DNA from: Candidatus Helarchaeota archaeon
GTDB lineage: Archaea > Asgardarchaeota > Lokiarchaeia > Helarchaeales > RDOG01
Length of the DNA stretch: 64,000 nucleotides
Assembly (NCBI GenBank): GCA_029838215.1
Contig: JALGVI010000012.1
Coordinates: 30,357-94,356, forward strand
Direction of reading: 5' to 3'
The translations under genes and the position numbers were made by a program. Each line of letters starts with the position of its first letter. Positions within the stretch are counted from its first letter, which is position 1. Of the stretch, positions 33,675 to 42,738 are shown in pieces. The notes under the pieces were generated by a model. The model was not told where the DNA came from and did no database searches. It saw only the letters and a program-made list of their open reading frames with translations.

Positions 33675-34781
33675 ATGGCACGAGGAATATCTGTAATCAA
33701 ATGGGATGATAAAATAGGAGCGTTTTTAACCTTCCAACATCCATTAGATTTCGAAATAAGTGTCGATGATGTGATGTCGATTTATAACATCCACCGACAA
33801 AACACGTTAGAACCTAATTTTGGCACTCTTTCGAAAGGTAACATTCGCGTGGCAAGTTTTTTCACGGGATTGAAGACAACTAAATATTTGGGTGCTCCGA
33901 ATTTCACGGTGAGTCTCTTTTTAGATAGTACCGAAAATCCAGTATCATATAGGAAATCACTTCCTAAAAAAACAGTCGAATTCATCAAAAAATATAGTGA
34001 AATCTTGCCTGCGGGCTTAGATAAGATACCCGAAGCAAAGGGGCTAGTAATAGTCCAAAAACAGGCAGATACAAAACCTTTTATAATGATGAGCACTTAT
34101 GCGGAACCGCTCAATTTGACCCAGCAAATGCTCAGTAACATCTACGAACAAACAAATGGAAAGTCAAAACCATATTATTTCAAAGCTGAAATGGGTGAAT
34201 ATCTATTCGCCTGTTATTTCACGGGAAGAGGAAATAAAAAGATCATCTTGGACAGTGCTATCTTAGTCTACATACTTGACAAAAAATTCTCGGCAATGTC
34301 CGATATGAAATCACACGTCCCACAGATTTCTTTTGAGATTCTGATGAATTTTTCAACTCTTCTTGCAGAAACTCTTAACCAAATTAATGAATCCGAATTA
34401 CAATCCATCATGACGGAGTTTCAGGATTTTGGCGACATTAGCATTACTGAAGAAAAGGAAGAAACGGAAGAGATCTCACTCGGTGACATGGTCGAAAAAT
34501 TAGAACTGAAATCACAGGTAGAAAACCTGGAAACGCAATTGGACGAAACCCTGAAGGAAAAAGAAAAGAATGTCATGATGCTTGAAGGAACAAGAGAAGC
34601 AACGGAACATTTAGTAGAACAAATCACGAAAGTTCAAGGTGAACTGATTGAATCCATGAGCACGATTCAAGCCCAAAAGAATGAGATCCTAGACTTGAGA
34701 ACCAAGCTTCACGAAAAAGAAGAACAGATTCGCAAGTTATTAGCCATAATTCGTTCGTTGCGGAATTACGTGTCGTATTAA
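33675..34781 (+). CDS. Two-domain protein with C-terminal coiled coil, unknown
   Basis: 368 residues. Residues ~1-115 and ~125-235 look like two copies of one alpha/beta domain: ISVIKWDDKIGAFLTFQHPL / LVIVQKQADTKPFIMMSTYA at the start of each, then a helix with 'M-S-IY', then RVASFFTGL / LFACYFTGR, then a final strand (VSLFLDS / ILVYILD). The last ~100 residues are a coiled coil (VEKLELKSQVENLETQLDET). Profilin/longin/roadblock-like folds have this look, but I cannot name one. Cytoplasmic. Confidence 0.6.
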   Translation: MARGISVIKWDDKIGAFLTFQHPLDFEISVDDVMSIYNIHRQNTLEPNFGTLSKGNIRVASFFTGLKTTKYLGAPNFTVSLFLDSTENPVSYRKSLPKKTVEFIKKYSEILPAGLDKIPEAKGLVIVQKQADTKPFIMMSTYAEPLNLTQQMLSNIYEQTNGKSKPYYFKAEMGEYLFACYFTGRGNKKIILDSAILVYILDKKFSAMSDMKSHVPQISFEILMNFSTLLAETLNQINESELQSIMTEFQDFGDISITEEKEETEEISLGDMVEKLELKSQVENLETQLDETLKEKEKNVMMLEGTREATEHLVEQITKVQGELIESMSTIQAQKNEILDLRTKLHEKEEQIRKLLAIIRSLRNYVSY

Positions 34782-34847
34782 AAAAATATAACTTGGGAGA
34801 TGTTTAGAAGGAAAGATTTTCTCCACTAAATCCCAGTATTTTTCAAC

Positions 34848-35132
34848 TCATTTTTTCTTTATCGTTATTTCTATTGCAGAAACGGAAAAATTACCACGAT
34901 CTCTACTTTCGATTGTTTCGGTGCTAATGTCGATCTTATCAATGGCAATTTGATCTTTCATGAAACGATTTTTTAGAATCTCGCTGACATCTACTGCCCT
35001 CGAAATAGAGCGACCTCGAGCTTTTAAAATGACCTCTGTTGCATCTCCCTGAAATAGGGTAATGCAAGCCATTACGTAGTTCATGGTATCCTTTCTACCT
35101 ATGAAAATGACGTTATCTTTTTCTTCAGACAA
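34848..35132 (-). CDS. albA: Alba-family DNA/RNA-binding protein
   Basis: 94 residues. Marks of Alba: NVIFIGRKDTMNYVMACITL (start of the family's 'v-iG-KP-m-Yv-A----'), VILKARGRSISRAVDVSEIL ('akGrAIsrAVdvaEi') and IDISTETIESRDRGNFSVSA. Alba coats and bends DNA and binds RNA. The usual Lys pair of Sso10b (KK near residue 16) is replaced by RKD. Convergent with the coiled-coil gene; starts 176 bases from the SDR gene. Confidence 0.93.
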   Translation of the reverse strand: MSEEKDNVIFIGRKDTMNYVMACITLFQGDATEVILKARGRSISRAVDVSEILKNRFMKDQIAIDKIDISTETIESRDRGNFSVSAIEITIKKK

Positions 35133-35308
35133 ATTTTAACACCCCTTTTTTCGTTTTTCCCGTTATCGTGTTCAAATTAATGTCGTAGTCTGTCATTGTT
35201 CATGAGTAAGACATGAATATTTAAAATGACAAGAGATAAAAATATTATCAAAATTTACTTGTCTTGAAATTGATAAATAGGTACCGAATAAGTCGTGTTA
35301 AGGGATTT

Positions 35309-36091
35309 ATGATGGACTTGAATCTAAAAAATAGAATAGTTCTTGTCACTGGTGGTGCGAGTGGCATAGGAAAACGAATATGTCTTGATTTTGCATCAGA
35401 AGGAGCAAATGTCGTTATTGCAGATATTAATGAAGCAGGTGCAAAAGCAGTTGCAGAAGAAGTTCGAAATAGTGCCGTGAAAGCTATTGCAGTTAAGTGT
35501 GACGTGACAAAAACGGATGAAGTAAAAAATGCCGTCAAGAAATGCATTGATGAATTCAATCGATTAGATATTCTCGTCTGCAACGCGGGTATCATTCGGG
35601 ATGCAATGATCCACAAAATGCCCGAAGAAAACTATGACCTCGTCATGGACATTAACCTAAAGGGTTATTGGAGATTTTGCAAGGAAGTTGTTCCAATAAT
35701 GAAAAAGCAACGGTATGGCAAGATCATCATGATAAGTTCAATGGCATACCTTGGCTCGCGTGGACAATCAAATTATTCGCCAGCGAAAGCAGGCGTGGTT
35801 GCGTTATGTAAGACCTTGGCCCAAGAAGTAGGTTATGTCGGCGTCAATGTCAATGTAATAGCACCAGGTTTAATCGTAACACCATTAACTGAAGAATTTG
35901 CAAGCAATAAAGAACAAAGAACACGAATAGAAAAAGGATTAGTGTTGCAGCGGCAACCAGAACTCGGTCCAAAATTAGGGACTCCCGAGGATATTTCTAA
36001 TTTGACACTGTTCTTAGCATCTGATCGAAGTTCATACATCACGGCGGACGTTTTTCACGTCAGTGCAGGGCGAAAGATCGCAGGTGCTTAG
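35309..36091 (+). CDS. Short-chain dehydrogenase/reductase (FabG-like)
   Basis: 260 residues from ATG 35309 (AAGGGA upstream). NAD(P) motif TGGASGIGKRI at ~14-24, then D in CDVTK, NAG in LVCNAGIIRDAM, the catalytic Ser (MISSMAYLGSRGQ) and YxxxK (NYSPAKAGVVALCK). C-terminus VFHVSAGRKIAGA resembles 3-oxoacyl reductase. Substrate is unknown; it may reduce a ketone or a 3-hydroxyacyl compound. The next gene, serA-like, is 93 bases downstream. Confidence 0.9.
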   Translation: MMDLNLKNRIVLVTGGASGIGKRICLDFASEGANVVIADINEAGAKAVAEEVRNSAVKAIAVKCDVTKTDEVKNAVKKCIDEFNRLDILVCNAGIIRDAMIHKMPEENYDLVMDINLKGYWRFCKEVVPIMKKQRYGKIIMISSMAYLGSRGQSNYSPAKAGVVALCKTLAQEVGYVGVNVNVIAPGLIVTPLTEEFASNKEQRTRIEKGLVLQRQPELGPKLGTPEDISNLTLFLASDRSSYITADVFHVSAGRKIAGA

Positions 36092-36184
36092 CCGCTCTTT
36101 TTTTTCATATATTCAATCGTGAAAAAAACACCAAATGAGTAATTTTAATTAGATGACTTGTAGAGATTTGTTCAGGTTTGTTAG

Positions 36185-37768
36185 ATGAAAAAGAAGATCA
36201 TTATTCCCGAACCATTAGATTCTGAAGCAATTGAAGAATTTAAGCACAGAAATGGTTTTGAATTGAAGATTCTCGATAGACCAAGCCGAGACGTGCTCAT
36301 GAAAGAGATTCGTGATGCAAGTGGCTTGATCGTGCGAAGCAAGACCAAAGTGGACAAAGAATTGCTTTCAATTGCAGAGAACTTGGAAGTTGTTGGTCGC
36401 GCGGGAGTGGGTACGGATAATATTGACGTTGATTTTGCAGAAGCGCGGGGCATTCTTGTCATAAATGCTCCAGAGGAGAGTTTGGATAGCGTGGCTGACC
36501 TGACATTGGGCTTAATTTTGGGTATTTGTCGAAAAATTAACCTTGCCATATTTCGAACGTGTAAGGGCGATTTTAATCGTAAAGGTTTGGTAGGGTTTGA
36601 GCTTCAAGGTAAGACTTTAGGCATTCTCGGCTTTGGAAGAATTGGTCGAAAGGTCGCCCGCCGAGCAAAAGCATTCGGGTTGAAGATCATCACTCATGAC
36701 CCTTATATCTCCGGTAAAATACAGAGAACACCCGGTGTAGAATTTGTTTCGTTTAAGGAGCTCCTGCAGAATTCGGACATTATTTCCATTCACGTTCCTT
36801 TGAACAAAAAAACGAAACACTTGATTTCTCATGAAGAATTCGCTCTCATGAAGGATGGCGTGTTCATTATCAACACTTCCCGTGGAGAAGTCGTGAACAC
36901 GGACGCTCTCTTTAGTGCTTTACAATCGAAAAAAGTTGCAGGTGCAGGTCTTGACGTCGTGGAAGAAGAATCAGAAAGATGTATCTTGATCGACCATCCA
37001 AATGTCATTATCACGCCACATATCGGAGCCTCCACATTTGATGCTCAAAAAAATGTAAGTTGGAAAATACTTGAAGGAGTATTTGACGTGTTGCACGGAC
37101 GTGAGCCAGTATATCCTGTGAATTTCCCAAAATTGTCTGAAGACATCAGGCAGATTTACACACCATTTAGAGAACTCATAATCATCCTTGCTCGGTTATT
37201 AGTGGTTCTGAATCAGGAGGCTTTTAATCAGATCCAATTAAATTTTCCTGAGGCACTTCCAACAGACCTCATTCGAACACTTTCAAGGGATTTTCTTGCG
37301 ATTTTCTTGGAACCGCTGGTAAGCACGCGAATTAATGCCATAAACTCAATGAAGATTGCCGAGGATAGGCAGATCCAGATCGTTGAATCAATCAGGATCG
37401 GAAAGGATTTCGAGAAGGAAATTAAAATTCAAGTAAAGAATAACAAGAAATCAAACACGCAAATTGCCGGAATGATCGATTCTCTAAATAACATTCACAT
37501 CACGATGATTGATGAGTTTATGCTTGATTTCATTCCTCGAGGTAACATATTTCTCATCCATTATGAAGACATGCCGGGAATGATTGGCAAATTCTCCACA
37601 TTTTTGGGGAAAAATAACATAAATATTGCTGAACTACAGGTCGCACAAAATAGGGCATTAAAGACTCAATTAATGATGTTGAAAACGGATGAAAAGGTTT
37701 CCGGGACAATCATAGATGAAATGAAAAAGATAGAGGGAACCAGATTTCTTTCCTACTATGAATTATGA
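36185..37768 (+). CDS. serA: D-3-phosphoglycerate dehydrogenase
   Basis: 527 residues, the long type with ASB and ACT domains. Substrate/NAD domains: IVRSKTKVDKELLSIAENLE, VGRAGVGTDNIDV, TLGILGFGRIGRKVARRAKA, HVPLNKKTKHLISHEEF, INTSRGEVVNTDALFSALQ, DVVEEE, and the catalytic ITPHIGAST. C-terminal ACT domain: IPRGNIFLIHYEDMPGMIGK with NNINIAELQVAQN (the start given as IPRG). It makes the first step of serine synthesis; the ACT domain is where serine usually inhibits. Confidence 0.95.
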   Translation: MKKKIIIPEPLDSEAIEEFKHRNGFELKILDRPSRDVLMKEIRDASGLIVRSKTKVDKELLSIAENLEVVGRAGVGTDNIDVDFAEARGILVINAPEESLDSVADLTLGLILGICRKINLAIFRTCKGDFNRKGLVGFELQGKTLGILGFGRIGRKVARRAKAFGLKIITHDPYISGKIQRTPGVEFVSFKELLQNSDIISIHVPLNKKTKHLISHEEFALMKDGVFIINTSRGEVVNTDALFSALQSKKVAGAGLDVVEEESERCILIDHPNVIITPHIGASTFDAQKNVSWKILEGVFDVLHGREPVYPVNFPKLSEDIRQIYTPFRELIIILARLLVVLNQEAFNQIQLNFPEALPTDLIRTLSRDFLAIFLEPLVSTRINAINSMKIAEDRQIQIVESIRIGKDFEKEIKIQVKNNKKSNTQIAGMIDSLNNIHITMIDEFMLDFIPRGNIFLIHYEDMPGMIGKFSTFLGKNNINIAELQVAQNRALKTQLMMLKTDEKVSGTIIDEMKKIEGTRFLSYYEL

Positions 37769-37792
37769 GTTAATGAATATCTCCACAAGCAA

Positions 37793-38572
37793 CTACATCT
37801 TAATTTTTTCCTTTATTTCGCGTATTGCTTTCATGTAATCCGCGTCTGGATTGAAATCAATCGGAGCAACGCCATTCAAGTCGGCTTCGACCAATTCGTG
37901 GCTGTATGGAATGATTCCCAATACTTCTAAGTCAAGGGATTTTGCCATTTTCTTAATAAAATTCGCTTCAACTTCGCCTGCGACCTTATTTCCTACCAGA
38001 AATATCCGTTCAGGTAGTACTTTTAATTCCAAAGCCAATTCTTTTATTCGCTTGGCTAATTGTACAGACCTTGAACCAGGCTCTACAACAATTATTACCA
38101 TGTCAACGTGTTTAGTAGTTCCTCGCCCTAGATGTTCGATGCCTGCGACCATGTCCATGATGACAATATCTTTTACATCCAAAACCAGATGTGCCAATAG
38201 TGCCTTTATGAATGCATTTGCCGGGCACATGCAACCTCCTTCCCCTTTTTCAACAGTGCCGATTTTAATCAGGCGGATCCCGTCAGGACCTTCCATTTTA
38301 AACATTTCGGGAATGTCATCAACCTTTGGGTTCAATCGAAACATGCCTCCAGGTAATCCAGCACGCTCTTCAATCAATTTTGTCTGTTCGGAGATGGGTT
38401 TGAATTTTTCAAATTCCTCCTTGGAAATACCCAATGAAGTATAAAGATTCATTGCAGGATCGGCATCAATGGCTAGGACTTTTGTCTCTTTGGCAAATAG
38501 TCTTGCTAAGGTTCCTGCCAGCGTGGTTTTTCCCACGCCTCCTTTACCCGTGACGGCAATTTTTAATCCCAT
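37793..38572 (-). CDS. cooC: CooC-type ATPase for CO dehydrogenase nickel insertion
   Basis: 259 residues. Deviant P-loop TGKGGVGKTTLAG (9-20), LAIDADPAMNLYTSLG, and the CxC pair C114-M-C116 (GEGGCMCPANAF) that binds nickel at the dimer interface in CooC. Further DIVIMDMVAGIEHLGRG and VEPGSRSVQLAKR. It uses ATP to help load Ni in carbon monoxide dehydrogenase. No CODH/ACS gene is nearby in this window. Convergent with serA. Confidence 0.9.
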   Translation of the reverse strand: MGLKIAVTGKGGVGKTTLAGTLARLFAKETKVLAIDADPAMNLYTSLGISKEEFEKFKPISEQTKLIEERAGLPGGMFRLNPKVDDIPEMFKMEGPDGIRLIKIGTVEKGEGGCMCPANAFIKALLAHLVLDVKDIVIMDMVAGIEHLGRGTTKHVDMVIIVVEPGSRSVQLAKRIKELALELKVLPERIFLVGNKVAGEVEANFIKKMAKSLDLEVLGIIPYSHELVEADLNGVAPIDFNPDADYMKAIREIKEKIKM

Positions 38573-38724
38573 GTTCGAAACTTCCTCAATTTTTTAAACT
38601 GTTTTCAAATCAACGGCAATTCCTCTTATTTGATAATGAAATTTAAAAGTTATTGGCGAAAAACCGCATTCTCACGTCGATATCTTGCGTGTTTCCTTGA
38701 AAAATAAAGAAAAATGAGAATTTT

Positions 38725-39606
38725 TTATTGAATTGCTCCGCATTTCGAACAAATCTTGTCATCCTTTTCAAGTATTGCATGACAATTCTTGCAAAAATGA
38801 ATTTTTTCCAGTTTTTTACCGCAATGCGAACAAAATTCAGCATCGATGTCGTTCATTCGCCCGCAATCAGGACATTTTACCTGCACGGGGTTCTCCGTCA
38901 AAACAGATTCTTCTTCAGTAGAGATTTCTCGTTCGGCTTCAAAACTTATTGGCTCTGGTCTGGCAACAGATGGTTCTTCCCGTGGAATAACGATACCATT
39001 TTTCGGTTTAGAGCCTCTTCTTGAAATATAGATATAAAGAATGATAATACAAACAGGGATGAAGAGCCAGATTATTGATAGAAAGGCAAAAGGCGTGGGC
39101 AGAAAGGATTGCTGAGCATTTATGTCTAGATCATAAACATCAAAGCTTTCAGCAGGGATCGCCGTATTGTTCGTAACAACGATGTAATAATTACCGCCCA
39201 CCGTGACATATGACGTGAGGTTGTTCAATTCAATGCGCTGTCCGCTTGGAATATCTATAGAGCTGACAGCAATGGATGGTAAACTTGCCACGTCCTCATT
39301 CCAATTTAGATAATTTTGTTCCGCTAAAATGAATATCTGAACGGCATAAACGTCAGACTGCACGGTCAAGGAGATGGAGTTATAAAAATAGAACGGTGGT
39401 TGAAGGTGAGTAAATTTAATTGTTTCATCGTTATAGAAGCCACCCGTGTGATTGTTGATTTTTAACGTATCGGGAATTATTGCAATGGTCGGGTCATCAT
39501 CGTAATACTCGGGCGTTAGAGGAATAAACGGTGATATAATGAAAAGGACTCCGACAATTATGAAAAACGAACACGTTACTCCAAGAATGGTCTTTTTTGA
39601 ATTCAT
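38725..39606 (-). CDS. Membrane-anchored protein with cytoplasmic double zinc ribbon
   Basis: 293 residues. N-terminal hydrophobic anchor (ILGVTCSFFIIVGVLFIISP), an external beta-rich domain of ~130 residues, a second membrane segment (AFLSIIWLFIPVCIIILYIY), a charged linker, and then two zinc ribbons (CPDCGRMNDIDAEFCSHCGK; CKNCHAILEKDDKICSKCG). The architecture suggests a protein that senses or holds something outside and contacts partners inside. Not recognised. Confidence 0.7.
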   Translation of the reverse strand: MNSKKTILGVTCSFFIIVGVLFIISPFIPLTPEYYDDDPTIAIIPDTLKINNHTGGFYNDETIKFTHLQPPFYFYNSISLTVQSDVYAVQIFILAEQNYLNWNEDVASLPSIAVSSIDIPSGQRIELNNLTSYVTVGGNYYIVVTNNTAIPAESFDVYDLDINAQQSFLPTPFAFLSIIWLFIPVCIIILYIYISRRGSKPKNGIVIPREEPSVARPEPISFEAEREISTEEESVLTENPVQVKCPDCGRMNDIDAEFCSHCGKKLEKIHFCKNCHAILEKDDKICSKCGAIQ

Positions 39607-39714
39607 CTAGCATCCCATCCATGATTTCAATTGAGAAAAATATGGATTCCATTTCATATATTAATATAACGACACGTGTATATTCTTAAAACTAATTATT
39701 CTCTCTTTAACCGA

Positions 39715-40233
39715 TCAGTATTGAGCAGGAGGCATCTCAGAAATCAATTCATTCAATTGTTTCATTATTTTCTCCAAATCATCAATAAAACTTTGCGACT
39801 TGACGATTTCTTGTTCAAAATTCTCTTTCACGGCTATGAGATTTAAAAGTTTCTCATATTCTTTCACGTCAAATTGCTCGCTAAGCTGAGCCTGCAGAAA
39901 TTGGTCAGTCTGAGCAAGTGTGGAAAATGCTTGATTAACAAAAATCTTCGTGCACATCTCATCCTCGCATTCTGCCGCCACTTTCAGGCAACCGAGAAAG
40001 TGCTGTTGCAAGATATTCGCATTCACCTTGATTTCCATGAGTCGCATGATCGTTTCTAACATTCCGTTCAGGTTTTCTTGTATTTCCCTGAGCGAATCTT
40101 CTTCATTTTTCAACTGATCTAAGACGGCATCAATAGATTTATTTTTAGGAGCCAAGTGTTCAATGTAACTACTTATGTAGTTGTCCAACTCGGCTTTTAT
40201 GGTCGCAAGCTTGTCTTTGATCATGTTCCTCAT
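39715..40233 (-). CDS. Coiled-coil protein, ~172 residues
   Basis: Nearly all helical, Leu/Glu/Lys/Gln-rich (LATIKAELDNYISSYIEHL; DQLKNEEDSLREIQENLNGM). Two cysteines near the centre (GCLKVAAECEDEMC). Start at 40233 or at 40224 (MIKDKLATIK). No family identified; could be a structural or partner-binding protein. Confidence 0.5.
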   Translation of the reverse strand: MRNMIKDKLATIKAELDNYISSYIEHLAPKNKSIDAVLDQLKNEEDSLREIQENLNGMLETIMRLMEIKVNANILQQHFLGCLKVAAECEDEMCTKIFVNQAFSTLAQTDQFLQAQLSEQFDVKEYEKLLNLIAVKENFEQEIVKSQSFIDDLEKIMKQLNELISEMPPAQY

Positions 40234-40591
40234 CAGATGAGTGTCTTGGTTAAGTACACGAATGATAAAAATTTGAACTTTATAAGTGTTTAACTTCCTT
40301 TTATATTTTTGAGGGCTTCGATATATTACCTTTTTGCCAGAAATTTCTTATTTAAAAAGCGGAGTCCCTGCGAGTAAGTCTAAGCCATGTTTTTTTGCAC
40401 CGTGTTTTCTCAAGCATTAAATAGAACGTTGAGAAAGTATCATACTTTTGATAATTACTTGAGAAAAAAATCAAAAATTGAAAACAAGGAGAAGAAATTC
40501 ATGCGAATTGATTTTTGCACGTGATTCTTCAACACGGACAGAATTCGAATATTAAACTTATAAACAGAAGTCGATTTATTATCACTAATTG
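40234..40591. other. Intergenic region (358 nt)
   Basis: No gene found. Apart from the lipS2 promoter at its right end it holds GCGGAGTCCCTGCGAGTAAG near 40360-40380, which I could not assign to any RNA. AT-rich on both sides. Confidence 0.3.
40554..40565 (+). promoter_or_regulatory. Candidate TATA box of the lipoate operon
   Basis: AAACTTATAAAC lies centred about 32 bases before the GTG start at 40592. With the usual ~26 bases from TATA to start of transcription, the message would be leaderless or have a leader of a few bases. Confidence 0.45.
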
Positions 40592-41707
40592 GTGATTCAG
40601 TTGGAAATTAAAAACAGTCCTGAATACCTTCAGATGAGCCTTGCAGCAGCAATGACGTTAAATTTCAAAAAAGGTAAGTTTTATCGTGATGCACGTCTAT
40701 ACTGCGTGAATTTATTATTAACATATGAAAATGGTTGCAGGGCGGGATGTGCTTATTGCGGCTTAAATAGAAACCGAGAAAGCAACGCGAATCCTTCCGA
40801 TAAATCTTTCATTCGTGTAGAATGGCCGATATATTCAACGGAAGATGTAATAAACGCCTTAAATTCTGGACATGCTTCTCATGTTGAAAGAGTTTGCATT
40901 TCAATGATTACGAATGCCCGGAGCAAGAAAGATACATTAATTATTGTAGAGAAAATTCATGAAAAAACCGATAAATTGATTTCCGGCTTGATCGCTCCGA
41001 CCATCATTGATGCACGTTGGCTTCATGACCTGAAATCCGCAGGTGCCGATAAGGTAGGAATTGCAATCGATGCAATAAACCCCGAGTTATTTGATAAATA
41101 TCGAGGTTCAGGAGTCAAGGGTCCACATAAATGGGAAAAATACATGCAAATACTTGAAGAGAGTAGAAAAGTTTTCGGACCTGAAAACGTTAGCGTTCAT
41201 TTAATTGTTGGACTCGGTGAGTCAGAGGAAGAAATGGTTAAACTTTTCCAACACCTTCAGGACATGGGTGTTCAAATTCATTTATTTTCATTTTTTCCCG
41301 AACCCGGTTCGAAACTAGAGGAAAGAGAGCAACCAGGAATCGGAACATATCGACGGATGCAATTAACCCGTTATCTCCTTGCAAGCAATCTCACGCATTA
41401 CGAGAAAATGATTTTTAATGAAAAATCACAGGTAATTGACTTTGGTCTTTCAGAAGCAAAGCTTGAAGAAGTAATTAACGAAGGTAAGGCGTTTATGACA
41501 TCAGGGTGTTCTGGAAAGACCCTAGAAGTTGCGTGTAACCGACCATATGCAAACTGCACGCCATTTCAAGCTTACATGGGTGAAACCCGCAATTTTCCTT
41601 TCCTACCCACGCCCAAAGACATTGAACTTATTAAAAAACAATTGAAGAATTACCAAGATATCTACATTAAAACGATTGATAAGGCCGAGGCTTTCATCAA
41701 CGAATAA
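40592..41707 (+). CDS. lipS2: Lipoyl synthase subunit LipS2 (radical SAM)
   Basis: 371 residues from GTG 40592. Radical SAM motif C49-x3-C53-x2-C56 (NGCRAGCAYCGLNRN); barrel motifs ISMITNARSKKDTLIIVEKI, VGIAIDAINPELFDKYRG, IVGLGESEEEM, and SFFPEPGSKLEEREQP. C-terminal cysteines (TSGCSGK, VACNRPYANC) could hold an auxiliary cluster. With the next two genes (LipS1 and an octanoyl/lipoyl transferase) it fits the archaeal LipS1/LipS2 pathway known from Thermococcus kodakarensis, in which two radical SAM proteins each add one sulfur to an octanoyl group. Assignment is from motifs and context. Confidence 0.8.
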   Translation: MIQLEIKNSPEYLQMSLAAAMTLNFKKGKFYRDARLYCVNLLLTYENGCRAGCAYCGLNRNRESNANPSDKSFIRVEWPIYSTEDVINALNSGHASHVERVCISMITNARSKKDTLIIVEKIHEKTDKLISGLIAPTIIDARWLHDLKSAGADKVGIAIDAINPELFDKYRGSGVKGPHKWEKYMQILEESRKVFGPENVSVHLIVGLGESEEEMVKLFQHLQDMGVQIHLFSFFPEPGSKLEEREQPGIGTYRRMQLTRYLLASNLTHYEKMIFNEKSQVIDFGLSEAKLEEVINEGKAFMTSGCSGKTLEVACNRPYANCTPFQAYMGETRNFPFLPTPKDIELIKKQLKNYQDIYIKTIDKAEAFINE

Positions 41708-41727
41708 CATCCAATTACTTGGTGAAC

Positions 41728-42726
41728 ATGCAAGCAATACCACAAAACATCTGGAATAAAACAGAACGATGTTTTCAAGAAATGCAAAAAGAAGCATTTC
41801 AATTAAGGTTAAAACGATTCGGAAATGATTTATGGTGTTATTCACCCGCAATGATCTACTATGGCATTGAACAACATGAGCACCAAGATCGGCACAAGTT
41901 CATTTCTGTTAGCATCACAGGTAGTGCCTGTCAATTAAATTGTGAACATTGCAAGTCGAAAATTCTGGAAACAATGCATTTCGCACGAACACCCGAAAAA
42001 TTATTGGACCTTGCAAGAATACAGAAGAATAAGGGCTGCGAGAACATTTTACTTAGCGGAGGGTCAAACAAGGACGGGTCTGTTCCACTATCAGGCTTTC
42101 TAGAAGTCATTGATAAAATAAAAAACGATTTGGAAATGCATGTTTTTATTCATAGCGGTTTAATTACAGAGGAGTTCGCTCAAGAAGTTTCTAGAATTAA
42201 TATCGATAACCTCATGTTTGACGTGATCGGGGACGACGATACCATTTCCAAGATCTATCATCTGGATAAAAAAGTAACGGATTTCGAGAATTCCCTGAGA
42301 CTTGTAAAAAAATACAACATACCGCATGTCCCTCATATCATTCTCGGTCTAAATTATGGGCGATTTAAAGGCGAACTCAAGGCACTTGAAATGATAAGAG
42401 ATCATCCACCTCAGGCTTTGGTCTTGGTCGTTTTGAAACCGTTGGAAAATACGCCAATGCAGGACGTTACACCTCCACCCATTCATCAGATCTCACGTTT
42501 TTTCATTACGGCTCGATTTAGCCTGCCCGATACTCCAATCACGTTGGGATGTGCCAGACCAATAGGAGATTACCGTATAGCTTCAGACATTCAAGCAATT
42601 GATTCAGGACTAAACGGGATTGCATTCCTTTCTCAAGAAGGAGCAGACCATGCAGAAAGTAAGAATCTGAACTTGAAATTCGTGGACACGTGTTGCTCGA
42701 CTATCAATGCTAAAATGTTTTCGTGA
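41728..42726 (+). CDS. lipS1: Lipoyl synthase subunit LipS1 (radical SAM)
   Basis: 332 residues from ATG 41728 (longer GTG/TTG starts at 41722 and 41719 are possible). Radical SAM motif C68-x3-C72-x2-C75 (ACQLNCEHCKSK). The sequence ILLSGGSNKDGSVPLSGFLE, VFIHSGLI, MFDVIGDD, PHIILGLNYG and PITLGCARP is the LipS1 pattern. C-terminal TCCSTIN may hold the auxiliary cluster. It starts about 20 bases after lipS2 and ends 13 bases before the transferase gene. Confidence 0.8.
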   Translation: MQAIPQNIWNKTERCFQEMQKEAFQLRLKRFGNDLWCYSPAMIYYGIEQHEHQDRHKFISVSITGSACQLNCEHCKSKILETMHFARTPEKLLDLARIQKNKGCENILLSGGSNKDGSVPLSGFLEVIDKIKNDLEMHVFIHSGLITEEFAQEVSRINIDNLMFDVIGDDDTISKIYHLDKKVTDFENSLRLVKKYNIPHVPHIILGLNYGRFKGELKALEMIRDHPPQALVLVVLKPLENTPMQDVTPPPIHQISRFFITARFSLPDTPITLGCARPIGDYRIASDIQAIDSGLNGIAFLSQEGADHAESKNLNLKFVDTCCSTINAKMFS

Positions 42727-42738
42727 CGACGTGATCTC

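Noticed and set aside
40355..40385. GC-richer patch GCGGAGTCCCTGCGAG as possible structured RNA
   Set aside because: No stable fold or known motif could be built around it.
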